Below are positions 8,557-17,875 of a DNA stretch of 64,000 bases, one piece after another. The DNA lies in NCBI RefSeq assembly GCF_036231965.1, contig NZ_CP109499.1:1798001-1862000 (forward strand). The letters run 5' to 3'. Source of the DNA: Streptomyces sp. NBC_01428 (lineage in GTDB: Bacteria; Actinomycetota; Actinomycetes; Streptomycetales; Streptomycetaceae). How positions within the stretch are numbered: the first letter of the stretch is position 1; the number at the start of each line of letters is the position of its first letter. Position numbers and translations under genes: made by a program. The notes below the pieces were generated by a model. It had not been told where the DNA came from and searched no databases. It saw nothing but the letters and a program-made list of their open reading frames with translations.

Positions 8557-9468
8557 ATGGACACCATGCGTGACCGTTTCGCCCCCGTCGTCTCGCGGCT
8601 GCTCGACGAGGACCCGCGCGTCGCGGTCGTGCTCGCCGAGATCGGCGCCGACGGCTTCGCGGAGGCCCGGCGCAGGCATCCGGACCGGGTGATCAACGTC
8701 GGCATCCGCGAGCAGCTGCTGATCGGAGCGGGCGCGGGTCTGGCGCTGACCGGTCTGCGGCCCGTGGTGCACACCTTCGCGAGCTTCCTGGTGGAGCGGC
8801 CCTTCGAGCAGGTGAAACTGGACCTGGGGCACCAGGACGCGGGCGCGGTCCTGGTCAGCGCGGCGGCCTCCTTCGACTGGCCTGCCGGCGGCTTCACCCA
8901 CATGGCGCCGGGCGACGTGGCCCTGCTGGACACGCTCGACGGCTGGACGGTGCATGTCCCGGGGCACCCCGACGAGGCGGAGACACTGCTGCGGCACGCC
9001 GTCGCCGCCGGGGACGACAAGGTGTACGTCCGGCTGTCCGTGCAGGCGAACGCGCGCCCGCTCGGTGTCGACGGGTCCCGCTTCCGCACCGTCCGGGAGG
9101 GGCGCGAGGGCGTGGTCGTCGCCGTCGGGCCGATGCTCGACGCCGTGCTCGCGGCCACCGAGGGACGCGACGTGACCGTGCTCTACGCGACCACCGTGCG
9201 CCCCTTCGACGCCGCCGCGCTGCGCGGCGCCACCGAGACGGCGGGCAGCGATGTCGTCCTGGTCGAGCCCTACCTGGCCGGCACCTCGACGGCCGCGGCG
9301 GGTGACGCGCTCGCCGACGTGCCCCACCGCGTCCTCGGTCTCGGTGTCGGCCGCCGTGAACTGCGGCGCTACGGGACCATGGAGGAGCACCTGGTGGCGC
9401 ACGGTCTGGACGCCCGGTCCCTGCGGGAGCGGATCGACGCCTTCCTCGCGGCCCGCGTAGGGGTCTGA
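8557..9468 (+). CDS. Transketolase, C-terminal (pyrimidine-binding) subunit
   Basis: A 303-residue partner of the preceding gene. It carries the transketolase pyrimidine-binding domain: NVGIREQLLIGAGAGLALTG, FASFLVERPFEQVKLDL and THMAPGDVALL, followed by a C-terminal domain ending near DARSLRERIDAF. The glutamate of NVGIREQ is the conserved residue that activates thiamine diphosphate in this fold, so the pair should be catalytically complete. A GAAAGGA box sits about 11 bases before the ATG. The gap from the first subunit is 72 bases on the same strand, consistent with one transcript. The next gene converges on it. Confidence 0.88.
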   Translation: MDTMRDRFAPVVSRLLDEDPRVAVVLAEIGADGFAEARRRHPDRVINVGIREQLLIGAGAGLALTGLRPVVHTFASFLVERPFEQVKLDLGHQDAGAVLVSAAASFDWPAGGFTHMAPGDVALLDTLDGWTVHVPGHPDEAETLLRHAVAAGDDKVYVRLSVQANARPLGVDGSRFRTVREGREGVVVAVGPMLDAVLAATEGRDVTVLYATTVRPFDAAALRGATETAGSDVVLVEPYLAGTSTAAAGDALADVPHRVLGLGVGRRELRRYGTMEEHLVAHGLDARSLRERIDAFLAARVGV

Positions 9469-9510
9469 GGCGCGGTCGTCGGCCGCCCGCGCCCCGGCGT
9501 GACGCTCCGC

Positions 9511-11007
9511 TCAGCCGGCCCGGCGTCCGTCCTTGCGGGCCGGTACGGCGAGCGCGGCTCCGGCCCCGATCCGGGCCACGGGACCGTCCACCCGGACCAG
9601 CTCGCGTATCGCGGGCACGGAGAGCAGGGCAGCGGCCACGACGAGGCTCATGACTCCGCCGATGAGCAGGACGCGGTCGGCGCCGAGTGCGGCGGCCGCG
9701 GGGCCCGCGAGCGCCTGGCCGACGGGCATCATCGCCAGGGAACCGGCGACGTCGTAGGCGTGGATGCGGTTGAGGACGTCAGGGGCGACCTGCGTCTGCA
9801 CACTGGTCGCCCACATGACACCCCAGACGGACATCCCCGCGCCGGCTGTCACCGCTCCGGCGCAGATGGCCCCCACGCCCAGCCCGGCGCCCACGGAGGC
9901 GGGGAAGCAGGCGAAGGCGAAGAGGGCGAACGAACCGGCGCGCAGCATGCGGCGCGGCCGCAGGCGCAGGGCGACGAGCCCGCCGACGACCGTGCCCGCG
10001 CCGAGGGCGGAGTTGATCAGTCCGTAGGCGCGCGGGCCGTGCTGCTGCACCACCTCGGTCGCCACCAGGGGGACGGTCGGACCCCAGACGGCGATCATGT
10101 ACACACACCAGATGACGATCACGCCCCACAGCCAGGTGCGGGATCTGAACTCCCGCCAGCCCTCGGCGAGATCGGCGCGGAACGTGGCGCCGTGCGTCCG
10201 GCTCCCGGGAGCGGCCGGCGGCAGGCGGAGCAGCAGCAGGCACAGGGCGCTGAGGCCGAAGGTGGCCGCGTGGGCGACGAAGACGCCGCCGGCGGAGGCG
10301 AAGGCGACGAGCAGGCCCGCGAGGGCCGGGCCGCCGAGCTGGGCGCCGGACTCGGCGATGCGGATGGCGCCGTTCGCCCCCTGCACGTCGGTGGCGAGGC
10401 GCGGCACGGTGCTGGCGACCCCGGGCTGGAAGACCGCGCCCGCGACGCCGTTCACCGCGCCGATCACACAGATCTGCCAGAGGACGACGTGGTCGGTGAA
10501 GAAGAGCGCGGCGGCCACGGACTGGGTCACGAGCCGCACCAGGTCGGCGCCGATCATCAGTTTGCGGGTGCTGAAGCGGTCGGCGATCACGCCGCCGAAG
10601 ATGACGAGTCCGGCGAAGGAGGCGGCGGACGCGGCCATGGCGAGCCCCACGGCGCCCACGCCGTACCCGTACTGGAGGAGTCCGGCGGCGAGGGCCACGG
10701 GCAGCATGGTGTCGCCGAGCCGGGCGAGGGCCCGGGCGACGAAGAAGAGGGCGAAGTCGCGCGACCAGACGGACGGTGGCGTCCGGTCGGCAACGATGTC
10801 GGCCCGGAACGTGCCGGTGCCCGAGGGGCCGACGCCGACCTGCCGGCCGTCGGGCCCACGGGCCGGAAGCAGCCCTTCACGCGACGGCGCGTGGGCGCCT
10901 CGCGATGCCGGGGGCTGCGTGTCCCGCTCCCCGCCGTCGGGCTCCTCCGCCGCGCGGATCGACGGCCCCGCGCACTGCGGCTCCTCACCCGATGACGTCC
11001 TGGTCAT
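9511..11007 (-). CDS. MFS exporter
   Basis: A 498-residue major facilitator protein with about 12 spans. It begins with a hydrophilic N-terminal arm of about 80 residues and then FALFFVARALARLGDTMLPVALAAGLLQ. The loop GGVIADRFSTRKLMIGADLVR is the canonical motif A between spans 2 and 3. The pattern fits the drug or macrolide exporter branch (MFS_3, enterobactin/MefA-like). The ATG at 11007 gives MTRTSSGEEP and has a GGGGAGGGG box; a later start closer to the first span remains possible, because the N-terminal arm is unusual and rich in Pro, Arg and Glu. Substrate unknown. Confidence 0.85.
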   Translation of the reverse strand: MTRTSSGEEPQCAGPSIRAAEEPDGGERDTQPPASRGAHAPSREGLLPARGPDGRQVGVGPSGTGTFRADIVADRTPPSVWSRDFALFFVARALARLGDTMLPVALAAGLLQYGYGVGAVGLAMAASAASFAGLVIFGGVIADRFSTRKLMIGADLVRLVTQSVAAALFFTDHVVLWQICVIGAVNGVAGAVFQPGVASTVPRLATDVQGANGAIRIAESGAQLGGPALAGLLVAFASAGGVFVAHAATFGLSALCLLLLRLPPAAPGSRTHGATFRADLAEGWREFRSRTWLWGVIVIWCVYMIAVWGPTVPLVATEVVQQHGPRAYGLINSALGAGTVVGGLVALRLRPRRMLRAGSFALFAFACFPASVGAGLGVGAICAGAVTAGAGMSVWGVMWATSVQTQVAPDVLNRIHAYDVAGSLAMMPVGQALAGPAAAALGADRVLLIGGVMSLVVAAALLSVPAIRELVRVDGPVARIGAGAALAVPARKDGRRAG

Positions 11008-11123
11008 CCTGCTCGCACCCCTCCCCTGGCCCTGCCGCACGACTCCCCCACGAAGTCGTCCGTCCCGCACCCCACTCCTGTTTCCGGATCATGCCACGGG
11101 GCACCGACAACGCCGGAGGCGTT

Positions 11124-11483
11124 TCAGTCGGCGGACGGACGCCCCACCTCGGGGTGGGCCTCGATCAGTCGGGGCGTGGCCGCCTGGCGCCAGGAGTCGG
11201 CGAGGATGTCCCGGAGTTCGTCCTCGTCCTCCAGCGCGGCGAGCCGGGCGCGGACCCAGGCGAATCCGGCCTCGTGGTCGGCGATCCAGAACTTGCCCGG
11301 TTCGGCCAGGACCAGTTCGTCGCGCTCCTCCTTCGGGCAGCGCACGGCGATGGAGGTCTCGGCCTCGGGCATCGTGGCGAACATCTTGCCCGCGACCCGG
11401 AACGTGGGCATGCTCCAGGCGATCTTCTCCGTCGTGTCCGGGAGGGAGAGGGCGATCCGTCGTACGTCTTCGGCATCCGGCAT
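11124..11483 (-). CDS. MmcQ/YjbR family DNA-binding-fold protein
   Basis: A 119-residue YjbR-type protein: RRIALSLPDTTEKIAWSMPTFRVAGKMFATM, FWIADHEAGFAWVRARLAAL, then a helix with LRDILADSWRQAA. The fold resembles the DNA-binding domain of type III secretion chaperones (CyaY-like), but the cellular role of the family is not established. I start at the ATG of MPDAEDVRR. It lacks a Shine-Dalgarno box, and a TACCGT -10-like hexamer lies seven bases before it, so the message may be leaderless. Another in-frame ATG 30 bases upstream is possible. It stands between an MFS gene and a GNAT gene on the same strand with no obvious link. Confidence 0.8.
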   Translation of the reverse strand: MPDAEDVRRIALSLPDTTEKIAWSMPTFRVAGKMFATMPEAETSIAVRCPKEERDELVLAEPGKFWIADHEAGFAWVRARLAALEDEDELRDILADSWRQAATPRLIEAHPEVGRPSAD

Positions 11484-11551
11484 GAGACGCACGGTAGCCA
11501 ACGGCACTGACATCGGAGGGTCGAAGCACCACGTCAGAGGGTGCTCGGGGG

Positions 11552-12115
11552 TCACCCCGCCGAGTGAGCGTCGCCTCCGGCGTCCGTCTCCAGCCGCTTG
11601 TAGAAGACGGTCGTCGGACGCAGTTCGCCGGTCGGTGTCCTCGCGTAGTCGGGGATCGCCCCGAGGCGGGTCCAGCCGGCCGAGAGGTACAGGGACTCGG
11701 CGGGGCTGTCCGTCTCGGTGTCCAGGTGGAGGAGGGTGACGCCCACGGCGGCGGCGCCGGTCTCCGCGGTGGTCAGGAGCCTGCGCCCGAGGCCCTGGCC
11801 GCGGCCGTCCCGGTGCACCATCAGTTTGACGAGTTCGGCGCGATGGCGGCTGTTGGGCTTGTCCGGGCGGACGAGGCTCACGGTGCCGAGCAGCCGGCCG
11901 CCGCGACGGGCCGTCCAGACGTCGAGGTGTCCCGCCGCGACGGCGGTCGCCCGCTCCTCCCACCAGGCGACGGCGGCCGTCCGGTCGAGCGGCGCGAGGA
12001 ACCCGATCGAGGCGCCGCCGGCCACGGTGTCGGTGAGCAGATCGGCCAACTCGGCCGCCGACGAGCGGACTTCGGTCGCGGTGAGCCGGGAGACGGTGAT
12101 CGCGGGGCCGCTCAC
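11552..12115 (-). CDS. GNAT family N-acetyltransferase
   Basis: A 187-residue GNAT acetyltransferase. The acetyl-CoA binding loop RDGRGQGLGRRLL (Q/RxxGxG/A type) follows AELVKLMVH, and the C-terminal part LHLDTETDSPAESLYLSAGWTRLGAIPDYA is the usual substrate-side strand. The start is the GTG at 12115, which overlaps the stop of the upstream XRE gene in GTGA and gives VSGPAITVSRLT. This implies translational coupling. It probably acetylates a small amine or antibiotic-like molecule, and the cupin regulator next door may sense a related ligand. Substrate unknown. Confidence 0.85.
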   Translation of the reverse strand: MSGPAITVSRLTATEVRSSAAELADLLTDTVAGGASIGFLAPLDRTAAVAWWEERATAVAAGHLDVWTARRGGRLLGTVSLVRPDKPNSRHRAELVKLMVHRDGRGQGLGRRLLTTAETGAAAVGVTLLHLDTETDSPAESLYLSAGWTRLGAIPDYARTPTGELRPTTVFYKRLETDAGGDAHSAG

Positions 12116-12693
12116 GGGAGCACCACCGCCAGCGCGTAGCGCACACCGTCGGGTCCGGGGCAGCGGAAGCGCGTCGGGCCCCACACCCGCAGCCGGAGGC
12201 AGTCGCCGGGTCCGAGCCGGTGCTCGACGTCCTGCGCGGTCACGTCGAGCGATCCGTCGAGGACCCAGATGTGCTGCTCCAGGCCGGGCACGGGAGGCCG
12301 GTCGTAGGCGATGTCGGCGCCGGCCGCGAGTCTCCCCTCGACGAGTTCGCCCCGCAGTCCGGCGTGCGGCGGCGACACCGACCGGCGCTCGAAGCCGGAG
12401 GCCCGGTCCGTCCAGACCGCCTGGTCGGCGGCGCGGACCAGCAGCGCGGGTTCCGCCTCGACCTCGCTCAGCAACTGGGACATGGTCCGCCCGTACACAT
12501 GGCAGAGGCGGTTCAGGAGCGAGGCCGTGGGGCTGATCTCGGCACGCTCGGCTCGGGACAGGGTCGAGCGGCTGACACCGCTCCGTTCCGCCAACTCGCC
12601 CAGGGACCAGCCCCGTTCGGCCCTCAGCTCCGCCAGGCGCGCCCCGAGCCGGGCATCCACCGCGTCGACGACGTCGAGATCCTCGTTTCCCAT
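12112..12693 (-). CDS. XRE-cupin transcriptional regulator
   Basis: A 193-residue protein with an N-terminal XRE helix-turn-helix (residues 15-70: ARLAELRAERGWSLGELAER, then SGVSRSTLSRAERAEISP) and a C-terminal cupin (residues 105-190, including PVPGLEQHIWVLDGSLDV and LGPGDCLRLRVWGP). This is the architecture of small-molecule-sensing repressors such as PuuR-like proteins. It is coupled by a four-base overlap to the GNAT gene, which is its most likely target besides itself. An inverted repeat overlaps its start codon (12686-12722), suggesting autoregulation. The ATG gives MGNEDLDVV. No Shine-Dalgarno box is evident. Confidence 0.88.
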   Translation of the reverse strand: MGNEDLDVVDAVDARLGARLAELRAERGWSLGELAERSGVSRSTLSRAERAEISPTASLLNRLCHVYGRTMSQLLSEVEAEPALLVRAADQAVWTDRASGFERRSVSPPHAGLRGELVEGRLAAGADIAYDRPPVPGLEQHIWVLDGSLDVTAQDVEHRLGPGDCLRLRVWGPTRFRCPGPDGVRYALAVVLP

Positions 12694-12722
12694 ATTCGAG
12701 ATGCTATCCCAGATATGGGAAA
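12686..12722. promoter_or_regulatory. Inverted repeat at the XRE start, probable autoregulatory operator
   Basis: TTTCCCATAT (12686-12695) and ATATGGGAAA (12713-12722) form perfect ten-base arms. Inside, TCCCA-GATA-TGGGA (12707-12720) is a second, tighter palindrome that shares the right half-site. The left arm contains the ATG of the XRE gene and the right arm ends six bases before the LysR stop. The arms are AT-rich for this genome and have no U-tract, so an operator is more likely than a terminator. Confidence 0.55.
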
Positions 12723-12727
12723 TGATG

Positions 12728-13633
12728 TCAGTCGACCGTGGCGGCGTGCGTCAACGCCTCCAGTACGGGCCGGATCAGCGGATGGTCCTCGGCGCCGCGA
12801 CGGACGGCGGCGAAGACGCGGCGGGTGGGTGCGACGCCGTCGACGGGGCGGACGACCACGCCGGTGAGTTCCATGCCGCGCAGCGCCGAGCGGGGCACCA
12901 GGGCGACACCGGCGTCGGCGGAGGCGAGGGCGACGACCGCGCGGAAGTCGTCCGAGGAGTGTTCGAGGCGCGGTTGGAATCCCGCGTTCTCGCAGGCCAG
13001 GACGACCACGTCATGGCAGGGGTTGCCCGGGTAGGGGCCGATCCACGGGTCCTTGGCCAGCTCGGCGAGCGGCACCTCCTCGGCGTCGGCCAGCCGGTGG
13101 GTGACGGGGACGACCGCGTCGAAGGGTTCGGCGTAGAGCGGCACGTGGGTCAGACGCGGGTCGTCCGCGTCCGGCGCCCCGCGGTACTCGACGGCCACGG
13201 CGATGTCGACCTGCCGGTCGAGGACCATCGGCAGGCTGGCGTCCCCCTCGGCGTCCTGCACGCGGAGGCGGATTCCGGGAGCGGCGACGGCGAGGCGGGA
13301 CAAGGCCGGGGCCACGACCAGGGCGATGCCGGTGGCGAAGGAGGCGACCGTGACCGTACCGGCCGAACCCGAACTGTAGGCGGCCAACTCGGCTTCCGCC
13401 CGCTCCAGTTGGGCGAGGACGGCGTTGGTGTGGCTGAGCAGGATCTCGCCTGCGGGTGTCAGCCGTACGCCTTTGGCGCCGCGCTCGACGAGCCGGTGAC
13501 CCGTCTCCTGTTCCAGGGCGGTCAGCTGCTGCGAGACCGCCGAGGGGGTGAGATACAGGGCGGCGGCTGCCGCGGTCACCGTGCGGTGGTCGGCCACCGC
13601 ACGGAGGATGTGGAGCCGCCGTGCTTCGATCAT
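12728..13633 (-). CDS. LysR family transcriptional regulator
   Basis: A 301-residue LysR-type regulator. The N-terminal winged helix reads RRLHILRAVADHRTVTAAAA, then ALYLTPSAVSQQLTALEQETGHRLVER. The periplasmic-binding-like effector domain starts near residue 90 (GTVTVASFATGIALVVAP). It should bind DNA as a tetramer and respond to an unidentified ligand. Start is the ATG of MIEARRLHILR. Its target may lie among the neighbours: kbl ends 140 bases upstream and XRE begins 35 bases downstream, all on the same strand, so no divergent target is present. Confidence 0.9.
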   Translation of the reverse strand: MIEARRLHILRAVADHRTVTAAAAALYLTPSAVSQQLTALEQETGHRLVERGAKGVRLTPAGEILLSHTNAVLAQLERAEAELAAYSSGSAGTVTVASFATGIALVVAPALSRLAVAAPGIRLRVQDAEGDASLPMVLDRQVDIAVAVEYRGAPDADDPRLTHVPLYAEPFDAVVPVTHRLADAEEVPLAELAKDPWIGPYPGNPCHDVVVLACENAGFQPRLEHSSDDFRAVVALASADAGVALVPRSALRGMELTGVVVRPVDGVAPTRRVFAAVRRGAEDHPLIRPVLEALTHAATVD

Positions 13634-13774
13634 GCGACCGATTCTCTCAGGTCACACGGGCTTTCCGGTCATCAGGCGGACCGGAACCCGGCCCGTGCGC
13701 CGGGCACGGACCGCCCGTCGCCCACGCCCCCGGAGCGGCTCGCGCCGTCCGGGGAGCAGGGGGCGGGCGGGCCG

Positions 13775-14971
13775 TCAGGCGGCGTCGAGTTCCGCCCGCG
13801 CCGCCACGAAGGCGTCCACGGCACGGTTGACGTCCTCGGTGGAGTGTCCGGCGGACAGCTGCACCCGGATCCGGGCCTTGCCCTGCGGGACGACCGGGTA
13901 CGAGAAGCCGATCACGTACACGCCGCGCTCCAGGAGCAGCTCGGCCATCCGGCCGGCGACCGAGGCGTCACCGATCATGACGGGCGCGATGGCGTGGTCG
14001 CCCGGGAGGATGTCGAAGCCCTCCGCGGTCATCCGGGAGCGGAACAGGGCGGTGTTCTCGGCGAGCCGCACCCGCAGGTCGTCGGCGGACTCCAGCAGGT
14101 CGAGGACCTTCAGGGAGGCCGCGGCGATCACCGGGGCGAGCGTGTTCGAGAAGAGGTACGGACGGGACCGCTGGCGCAGCAGGGCGACGATCTCGGCGCG
14201 GGCGGCGACGTAACCGCCGGAGGCGCCGCCGAGGGCCTTGCCGAGGGTGCCCGTGATGATGTCGACGCGGTCCATGACGCCGTGCAGCTCGGGGGTGCCG
14301 CGGCCGCCGGGGCCGACGAAGCCGACGGCGTGCGAGTCGTCGACCATCACCATGGCGTCGTAGCGGTCGGCGAGGTCGCAGATCTCCTTGAGGGGGGCGA
14401 CGTAGCCGTCCATGGAGAAGACGCCGTCGGTGACGATCAGCCGGCGGCGGGCGTCGGAGGCCTCCTTGAGCTGCGCCTCCAGGTCGGCCATGTCGCGGTT
14501 GGCGTACCGGAAGCGGCGGGCCTTGGAGAGGCGGATGCCGTCGATGATCGAGGCGTGGTTGAGGGCGTCGGAGATGACCGCGTCCTCGGCGCCGAGCAGG
14601 GTCTCGAAGACACCGCCGTTGGCGTCGAAGCAGGAGGAGTAGAGGATCGTGTCCTCCTGGCCGAGGAACGCGGACAGCCGCGCCTCCAGCTCCTTGTGCA
14701 CCTCCTGCGTACCGCAGATGAAGCGCACGGAGGCCATGCCGTAGCCCCAGCGGTCGAGGGCCTCGTGGGCGGCGGCGACGACCTCGGGGTGGTCGGCGAG
14801 ACCGAGGTAGTTGTTGGCGCAGAAGTTCAGGACCTCACCGGGGCGGCCGCCCGCGGTGACGCTCACGGTCGCGGACTGCGGACTGCCGATGACGCGCTCG
14901 GGCTTGTACAGCCCGGCTGCGGTGATCTCTTCGAGGGTGGTGCGCAGGTCGTCACGGACGGAGTCGAACAT
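13775..14971 (-). CDS. kbl: Glycine C-acetyltransferase (2-amino-3-ketobutyrate CoA ligase)
   Basis: A 398-residue PLP enzyme of the alpha-oxoamine synthase family, exactly the length of E. coli Kbl. It cleaves 2-amino-3-ketobutyrate with CoA to glycine and acetyl-CoA, the second step of threonine degradation. The motif [17 protein letters not shown] lies near residue 50, [18 protein letters not shown] near 205-225, and the PLP lysine is in [15 protein letters not shown] near residue 243. The ATG ATG pair gives a choice of start; the second (MFDSVRDDL) is best spaced from the AAGGAA box. It follows tdh by 19 bases on the same strand, which fixes its function. Confidence 0.96.
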   Translation of the reverse strand: MFDSVRDDLRTTLEEITAAGLYKPERVIGSPQSATVSVTAGGRPGEVLNFCANNYLGLADHPEVVAAAHEALDRWGYGMASVRFICGTQEVHKELEARLSAFLGQEDTILYSSCFDANGGVFETLLGAEDAVISDALNHASIIDGIRLSKARRFRYANRDMADLEAQLKEASDARRRLIVTDGVFSMDGYVAPLKEICDLADRYDAMVMVDDSHAVGFVGPGGRGTPELHGVMDRVDIITGTLGKALGGASGGYVAARAEIVALLRQRSRPYLFSNTLAPVIAAASLKVLDLLESADDLRVRLAENTALFRSRMTAEGFDILPGDHAIAPVMIGDASVAGRMAELLLERGVYVIGFSYPVVPQGKARIRVQLSAGHSTEDVNRAVDAFVAARAELDAA

Positions 14972-14990
14972 CATCAGTTCCTTAGAGTCC

Positions 14991-16019
14991 TCAGAGGGTC
15001 CAGTCGAGGATGACCTTGCCGCCACGGCCGCTGGCGGCGTCGGCGAACGCGTCCTCGTAGTCGCGGAATCCGTACCGGCCGGTGATCACGGGCGCGAGGT
15101 CGAGGCCGCCCTCCAGCAGGACCGACATCGCGTACCACGTCTCGAACATCTCGCGGCCGTAGATGCCCTTGATCGTGATCATGGAGGTGACGATCCGGGA
15201 CCAGTCGACCGGGAACTCCTCGGAGGGCAGACCCAGCATCGCGATCCGGCCGCCGTGCGTCATGTTGGCGATCATGTCGCGCAGGGCCTCGGGGCGGCCA
15301 GACATTTCCAGGCCGATGTCGAAGCCCTCGCGCAGGCCGAGGGTGCGCTGGCCGTCCGCGATCGTCGAGCCCGCGACGTTGAGCGCCAGGCTGACCCCTG
15401 TCTTGCGGGCCAGTTCGAGGCGCTCCTCGCTGACGTCGGTGATGACGACGTTGCGGGCGCCCGCGTGGCGGGCCACGGCGGCGGCCATCAGGCCGATCGG
15501 CCCGGCTCCGGTGATCAGGACGTCCTCGCCGACCAGCGGGAACGACAGGGCCGTGTGGACGGCGTTGCCGAACGGGTCGAAGATCGCGGCGACATCGAGG
15601 TCGACCGGGACGCGGTGCACCCACACGTTGGCGGCGGGCAGCACGACGTACTCGGCGAACGCGCCGTCGCGGCCGACGCCGAGGCCGACCGTGGCACGGC
15701 AGAGGTGACGGCGGCCCGCGAGACAGTTGCGGCACTTGCCGCAGACGAGGTGCCCCTCACCGCTGACCCGGTCACCGACGTTGATGTCGGCGACGTCGCG
15801 GCCGGTCTCGACGACCTCGCCGACGAACTCGTGGCCGAGGACGAGCGGCGTGGTGATGGCCTGCTGCGCCCAGCCGTCCCAGTTGCGGATGTGCAGGTCG
15901 GTACCGCAGATGCCGGTCCTGAGGACCTTGATCAGCACGTCGCCGGGGCCTGCCTGCGGCTCGGGGACGTCCGTGAGCCAGAGCCCGGGCTCCGCCTTCT
16001 CCTTGACCAGCGCCTTCAC
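14991..16019 (-). CDS. tdh: L-threonine 3-dehydrogenase
   Basis: A 342-residue zinc-dependent medium-chain dehydrogenase. It oxidises L-threonine to 2-amino-3-ketobutyrate with NAD+. Catalytic zinc ligands are in [15 protein letters not shown] (Cys near 38) and GHEFVGEV. The structural zinc site [15 protein letters not shown] is near residues 93-107, and the NAD fold begins at [20 protein letters not shown]. The start is GTG (VKALVKEK) with an AGGAG box eight bases upstream, giving the family length; the ORF extends 38 codons further upstream without similarity. It forms an operon with kbl. Confidence 0.96.
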   Translation of the reverse strand: MKALVKEKAEPGLWLTDVPEPQAGPGDVLIKVLRTGICGTDLHIRNWDGWAQQAITTPLVLGHEFVGEVVETGRDVADINVGDRVSGEGHLVCGKCRNCLAGRRHLCRATVGLGVGRDGAFAEYVVLPAANVWVHRVPVDLDVAAIFDPFGNAVHTALSFPLVGEDVLITGAGPIGLMAAAVARHAGARNVVITDVSEERLELARKTGVSLALNVAGSTIADGQRTLGLREGFDIGLEMSGRPEALRDMIANMTHGGRIAMLGLPSEEFPVDWSRIVTSMITIKGIYGREMFETWYAMSVLLEGGLDLAPVITGRYGFRDYEDAFADAASGRGGKVILDWTL

Positions 16020-16336
16020 GCGACGGCTCCTGTGGGGTGAGGTCCCGGGAAAGGGCGCGCCGAAGGCAGCCCGTGCCGGGGAGAGGGGTGAATTCCCTGA
16101 GGAATCTGCCCTACGACGGTACCTCCGGTCCATCGAGGATTTCTTAAGCGCGGCCCCAGCTTTCCTTCACGCCCGGGTTTTCCCCGGCCCCTTTTCCGCC
16201 CGCACGGGTTTCCCTCTCCCCGACTTCCCGGCGCCCGGAATCCGTGGGTCGGCCCGGTGACACCAGGGCTCTTCACCCGTGTCGAGGTCGGTCGCCGGAC
16301 GGACGGAAGGCCGGTTCTCCGTGGGGCGGCCGCACG
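16020..16336. other. Intergenic region upstream of tdh
   Basis: About 317 bases between the GAF gene end and the tdh start. It should hold the tdh-kbl promoter on the minus strand. I see pyrimidine-rich runs and no convincing -35/-10 pair, terminator or small gene. Confidence 0.4.
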
Positions 16337-16924
16337 TCAGAAGCCCTGGGACCCTTCCCGCCGTTCGAGTTGTCCGGCCAGTTCCGCGGCCATCGACTTG
16401 ATGGTCTCCAGGCCGGCCTTTCCCCACGGCCGAGGTTCGACGTCCTCGACGCAGATGGTGCCGAGCGCGATACCGGTGCTGTCGATCAGCGGAGCGCCGA
16501 GATACGAGCGCACGCCGATCTCGTCGACGAGCGGATTGCCGGCGAAACGCGGATAGTCGCGGACGTCCTCCAGGACGAGCGCCTTGCGGCGCACCACGAC
16601 GTGCGGACAGAAGCCGTACTCCCGGCCCATCCGGCGGTCCACCGGCCGTGCGCCGCCGTCGGCCGCCGTGGCACCGCCGTCCGTCCGGGCGTCCCGGTCC
16701 GGGGTGTGCAGGCCCGCGAAGAACTGCTGTTCCTCACCGACGAAGGTGACCTTCGAGTACGGGGCGGCCGCGACCTTGGCCAGGCGGTCCGCGAACGCGT
16801 CGAAGACCGGCTCGGCCCGCTCCCCCAGCCCGAGCCGGCGCAGCCGCCGCACCCGGGCCGGAGCGTCCTTGTCCTCCGGGGTCAGCAGCAGGCGGCCGGA
16901 CGGCCGGGGCGGGTCGTAGCTCAT
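16337..16924 (-). CDS. GAF-domain protein attached to the conservon
   Basis: A 195-residue soluble protein. The GAF domain spans roughly residues 35-190, with CPHVVVRRKALVLEDVRDYP, then FAGNPLVDEIGVRSYLGAPL and GTICVEDVEPRPW. No helix-turn-helix, kinase or cyclase domain is attached, so it probably works as a ligand- or redox-sensing partner. The ATG overlaps the stop of the GTPase gene in ATGA, so it is co-translated as the fifth gene of the conservon. Other conservons carry a cytochrome P450 in this last position. Inference: the GAF protein reports a signal to, or takes it from, the CvnD GTPase. Confidence 0.85.
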   Translation of the reverse strand: MSYDPPRPSGRLLLTPEDKDAPARVRRLRRLGLGERAEPVFDAFADRLAKVAAAPYSKVTFVGEEQQFFAGLHTPDRDARTDGGATAADGGARPVDRRMGREYGFCPHVVVRRKALVLEDVRDYPRFAGNPLVDEIGVRSYLGAPLIDSTGIALGTICVEDVEPRPWGKAGLETIKSMAAELAGQLERREGSQGF

Positions 16925-17520
16925 GCCCGTGCTCCCTGCCCCGGCGCCCGGACCGGCGCGTGGGCCAGCAGGTGGCGGACCAGGGTGAGCAGGGTCTGCA
17001 CACCCGAACTGGAGATCCGCGCGTCGCAGGGCACGACCGGGATCGCGGGGTCGAGGTCGATGGCCGCGCGCACCTCGTCGGGGCTGTAGCGGTGCGAGCC
17101 GTCGAACTCGTTCACCGCGACGATGAAGCCGAGGCCGCGCTGCTCGAAGAAGTCGACCGCCGCGAAGCAGTCCTCCAGCCGGCGCGTGTCCGCGAGGATC
17201 ACCGCGCCGAGCGCGCCCTCGGAGAGTTCGTCCCACATGAACCAGAACCGCTCCTGTCCGGGCGTGCCGAACAGGTAGAGCACGTGTTCCGGGTCGAGGG
17301 TTATCCGGCCGAAGTCCATGGCGACGGTCGTCTCGACCTTGTTCTCGATGCCGTCGAGGTTGTCGGTCGCCGCGCTGACCGTGGTGAGCAGTTCCTCCGT
17401 GCTGAGCGGCGCGATCTCGCTCACCGCGCCGACGAAGGTCGTCTTGCCGACTCCGAACCCGCCCGCCACCAAGATCTTCAGTGCGGTGGGGAACGGGTCA
17501 GAGCTGTCGTCGTAGTCCAT
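16921..17520 (-). CDS. cvnD: Conservon GTP-binding protein (CvnD type)
   Basis: A 199-residue Ras-like GTPase of the actinobacterial conservon type. The P-loop GGFGVGKT is at residues 20-27, the G3 motif GTPGQE at 85-90 and the specificity motif NEFD at 137-140. In known conservons the GTPase interacts with CvnB and CvnC in a membrane-associated complex likened to G-protein signalling, linked to aerial growth and antibiotic production. It overlaps the DUF742 gene by 23 bases and the GAF gene by four, so translation is coupled. Start ATG, MDYDDSSDPFP. Confidence 0.93.
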   Translation of the reverse strand: MDYDDSSDPFPTALKILVAGGFGVGKTTFVGAVSEIAPLSTEELLTTVSAATDNLDGIENKVETTVAMDFGRITLDPEHVLYLFGTPGQERFWFMWDELSEGALGAVILADTRRLEDCFAAVDFFEQRGLGFIVAVNEFDGSHRYSPDEVRAAIDLDPAIPVVPCDARISSSGVQTLLTLVRHLLAHAPVRAPGQGARA

Positions 17521-17875
17521 CGAGCACTGCCTCCAGAAGAGACCGGTCAGTGGGGTTGTGGTGGAACTCCGGGGGCTTCGTGGTGAGCACCCCGCAGTCG
17601 ACGAGGTCGGACAGCAGCACCTTGGTGACCGCCGCCGGCAGCTTCAGGTGGGCGGCGATCTCCGCGACGGAGACCGGCGCCCGGCACCGTTCGAGTGCCT
17701 GGCTGTGCTCGGGCCCCAGATAGCCGAGGGGTGTGGCTCCGGTGGCCCTGACCTGCGAGAGGAGGTCGAGAGCGGTCGACGGCCGGGTCCGGCCGTTGCT
17801 CACGGTGTAGGGGCGCACCAGGCGCCCCGCCGCGTCGTCGAGCCAGGGCCCGTCGCCGGCCGTGGCCACGCTCAA
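17498..17875 (-). CDS. cvnC: Conservon DUF742 protein (CvnC type)
   Basis: A 125-residue DUF742 protein: DDAAGRLVRPYTVSNGRTRP, then LDLLSQVRATG, and a winged-helix-like part CRAPVSVAEIAAHLKLPAAVTKVLLSDLVD. Family members are regulatory partners of the CvnD GTPase. The start overlaps the end of cvnB by four bases. It ends 23 bases inside cvnD. All conserved family blocks are present and the length is typical. Confidence 0.92.
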   Translation of the reverse strand: MSVATAGDGPWLDDAAGRLVRPYTVSNGRTRPSTALDLLSQVRATGATPLGYLGPEHSQALERCRAPVSVAEIAAHLKLPAAVTKVLLSDLVDCGVLTTKPPEFHHNPTDRSLLEAVLDGLRRQL

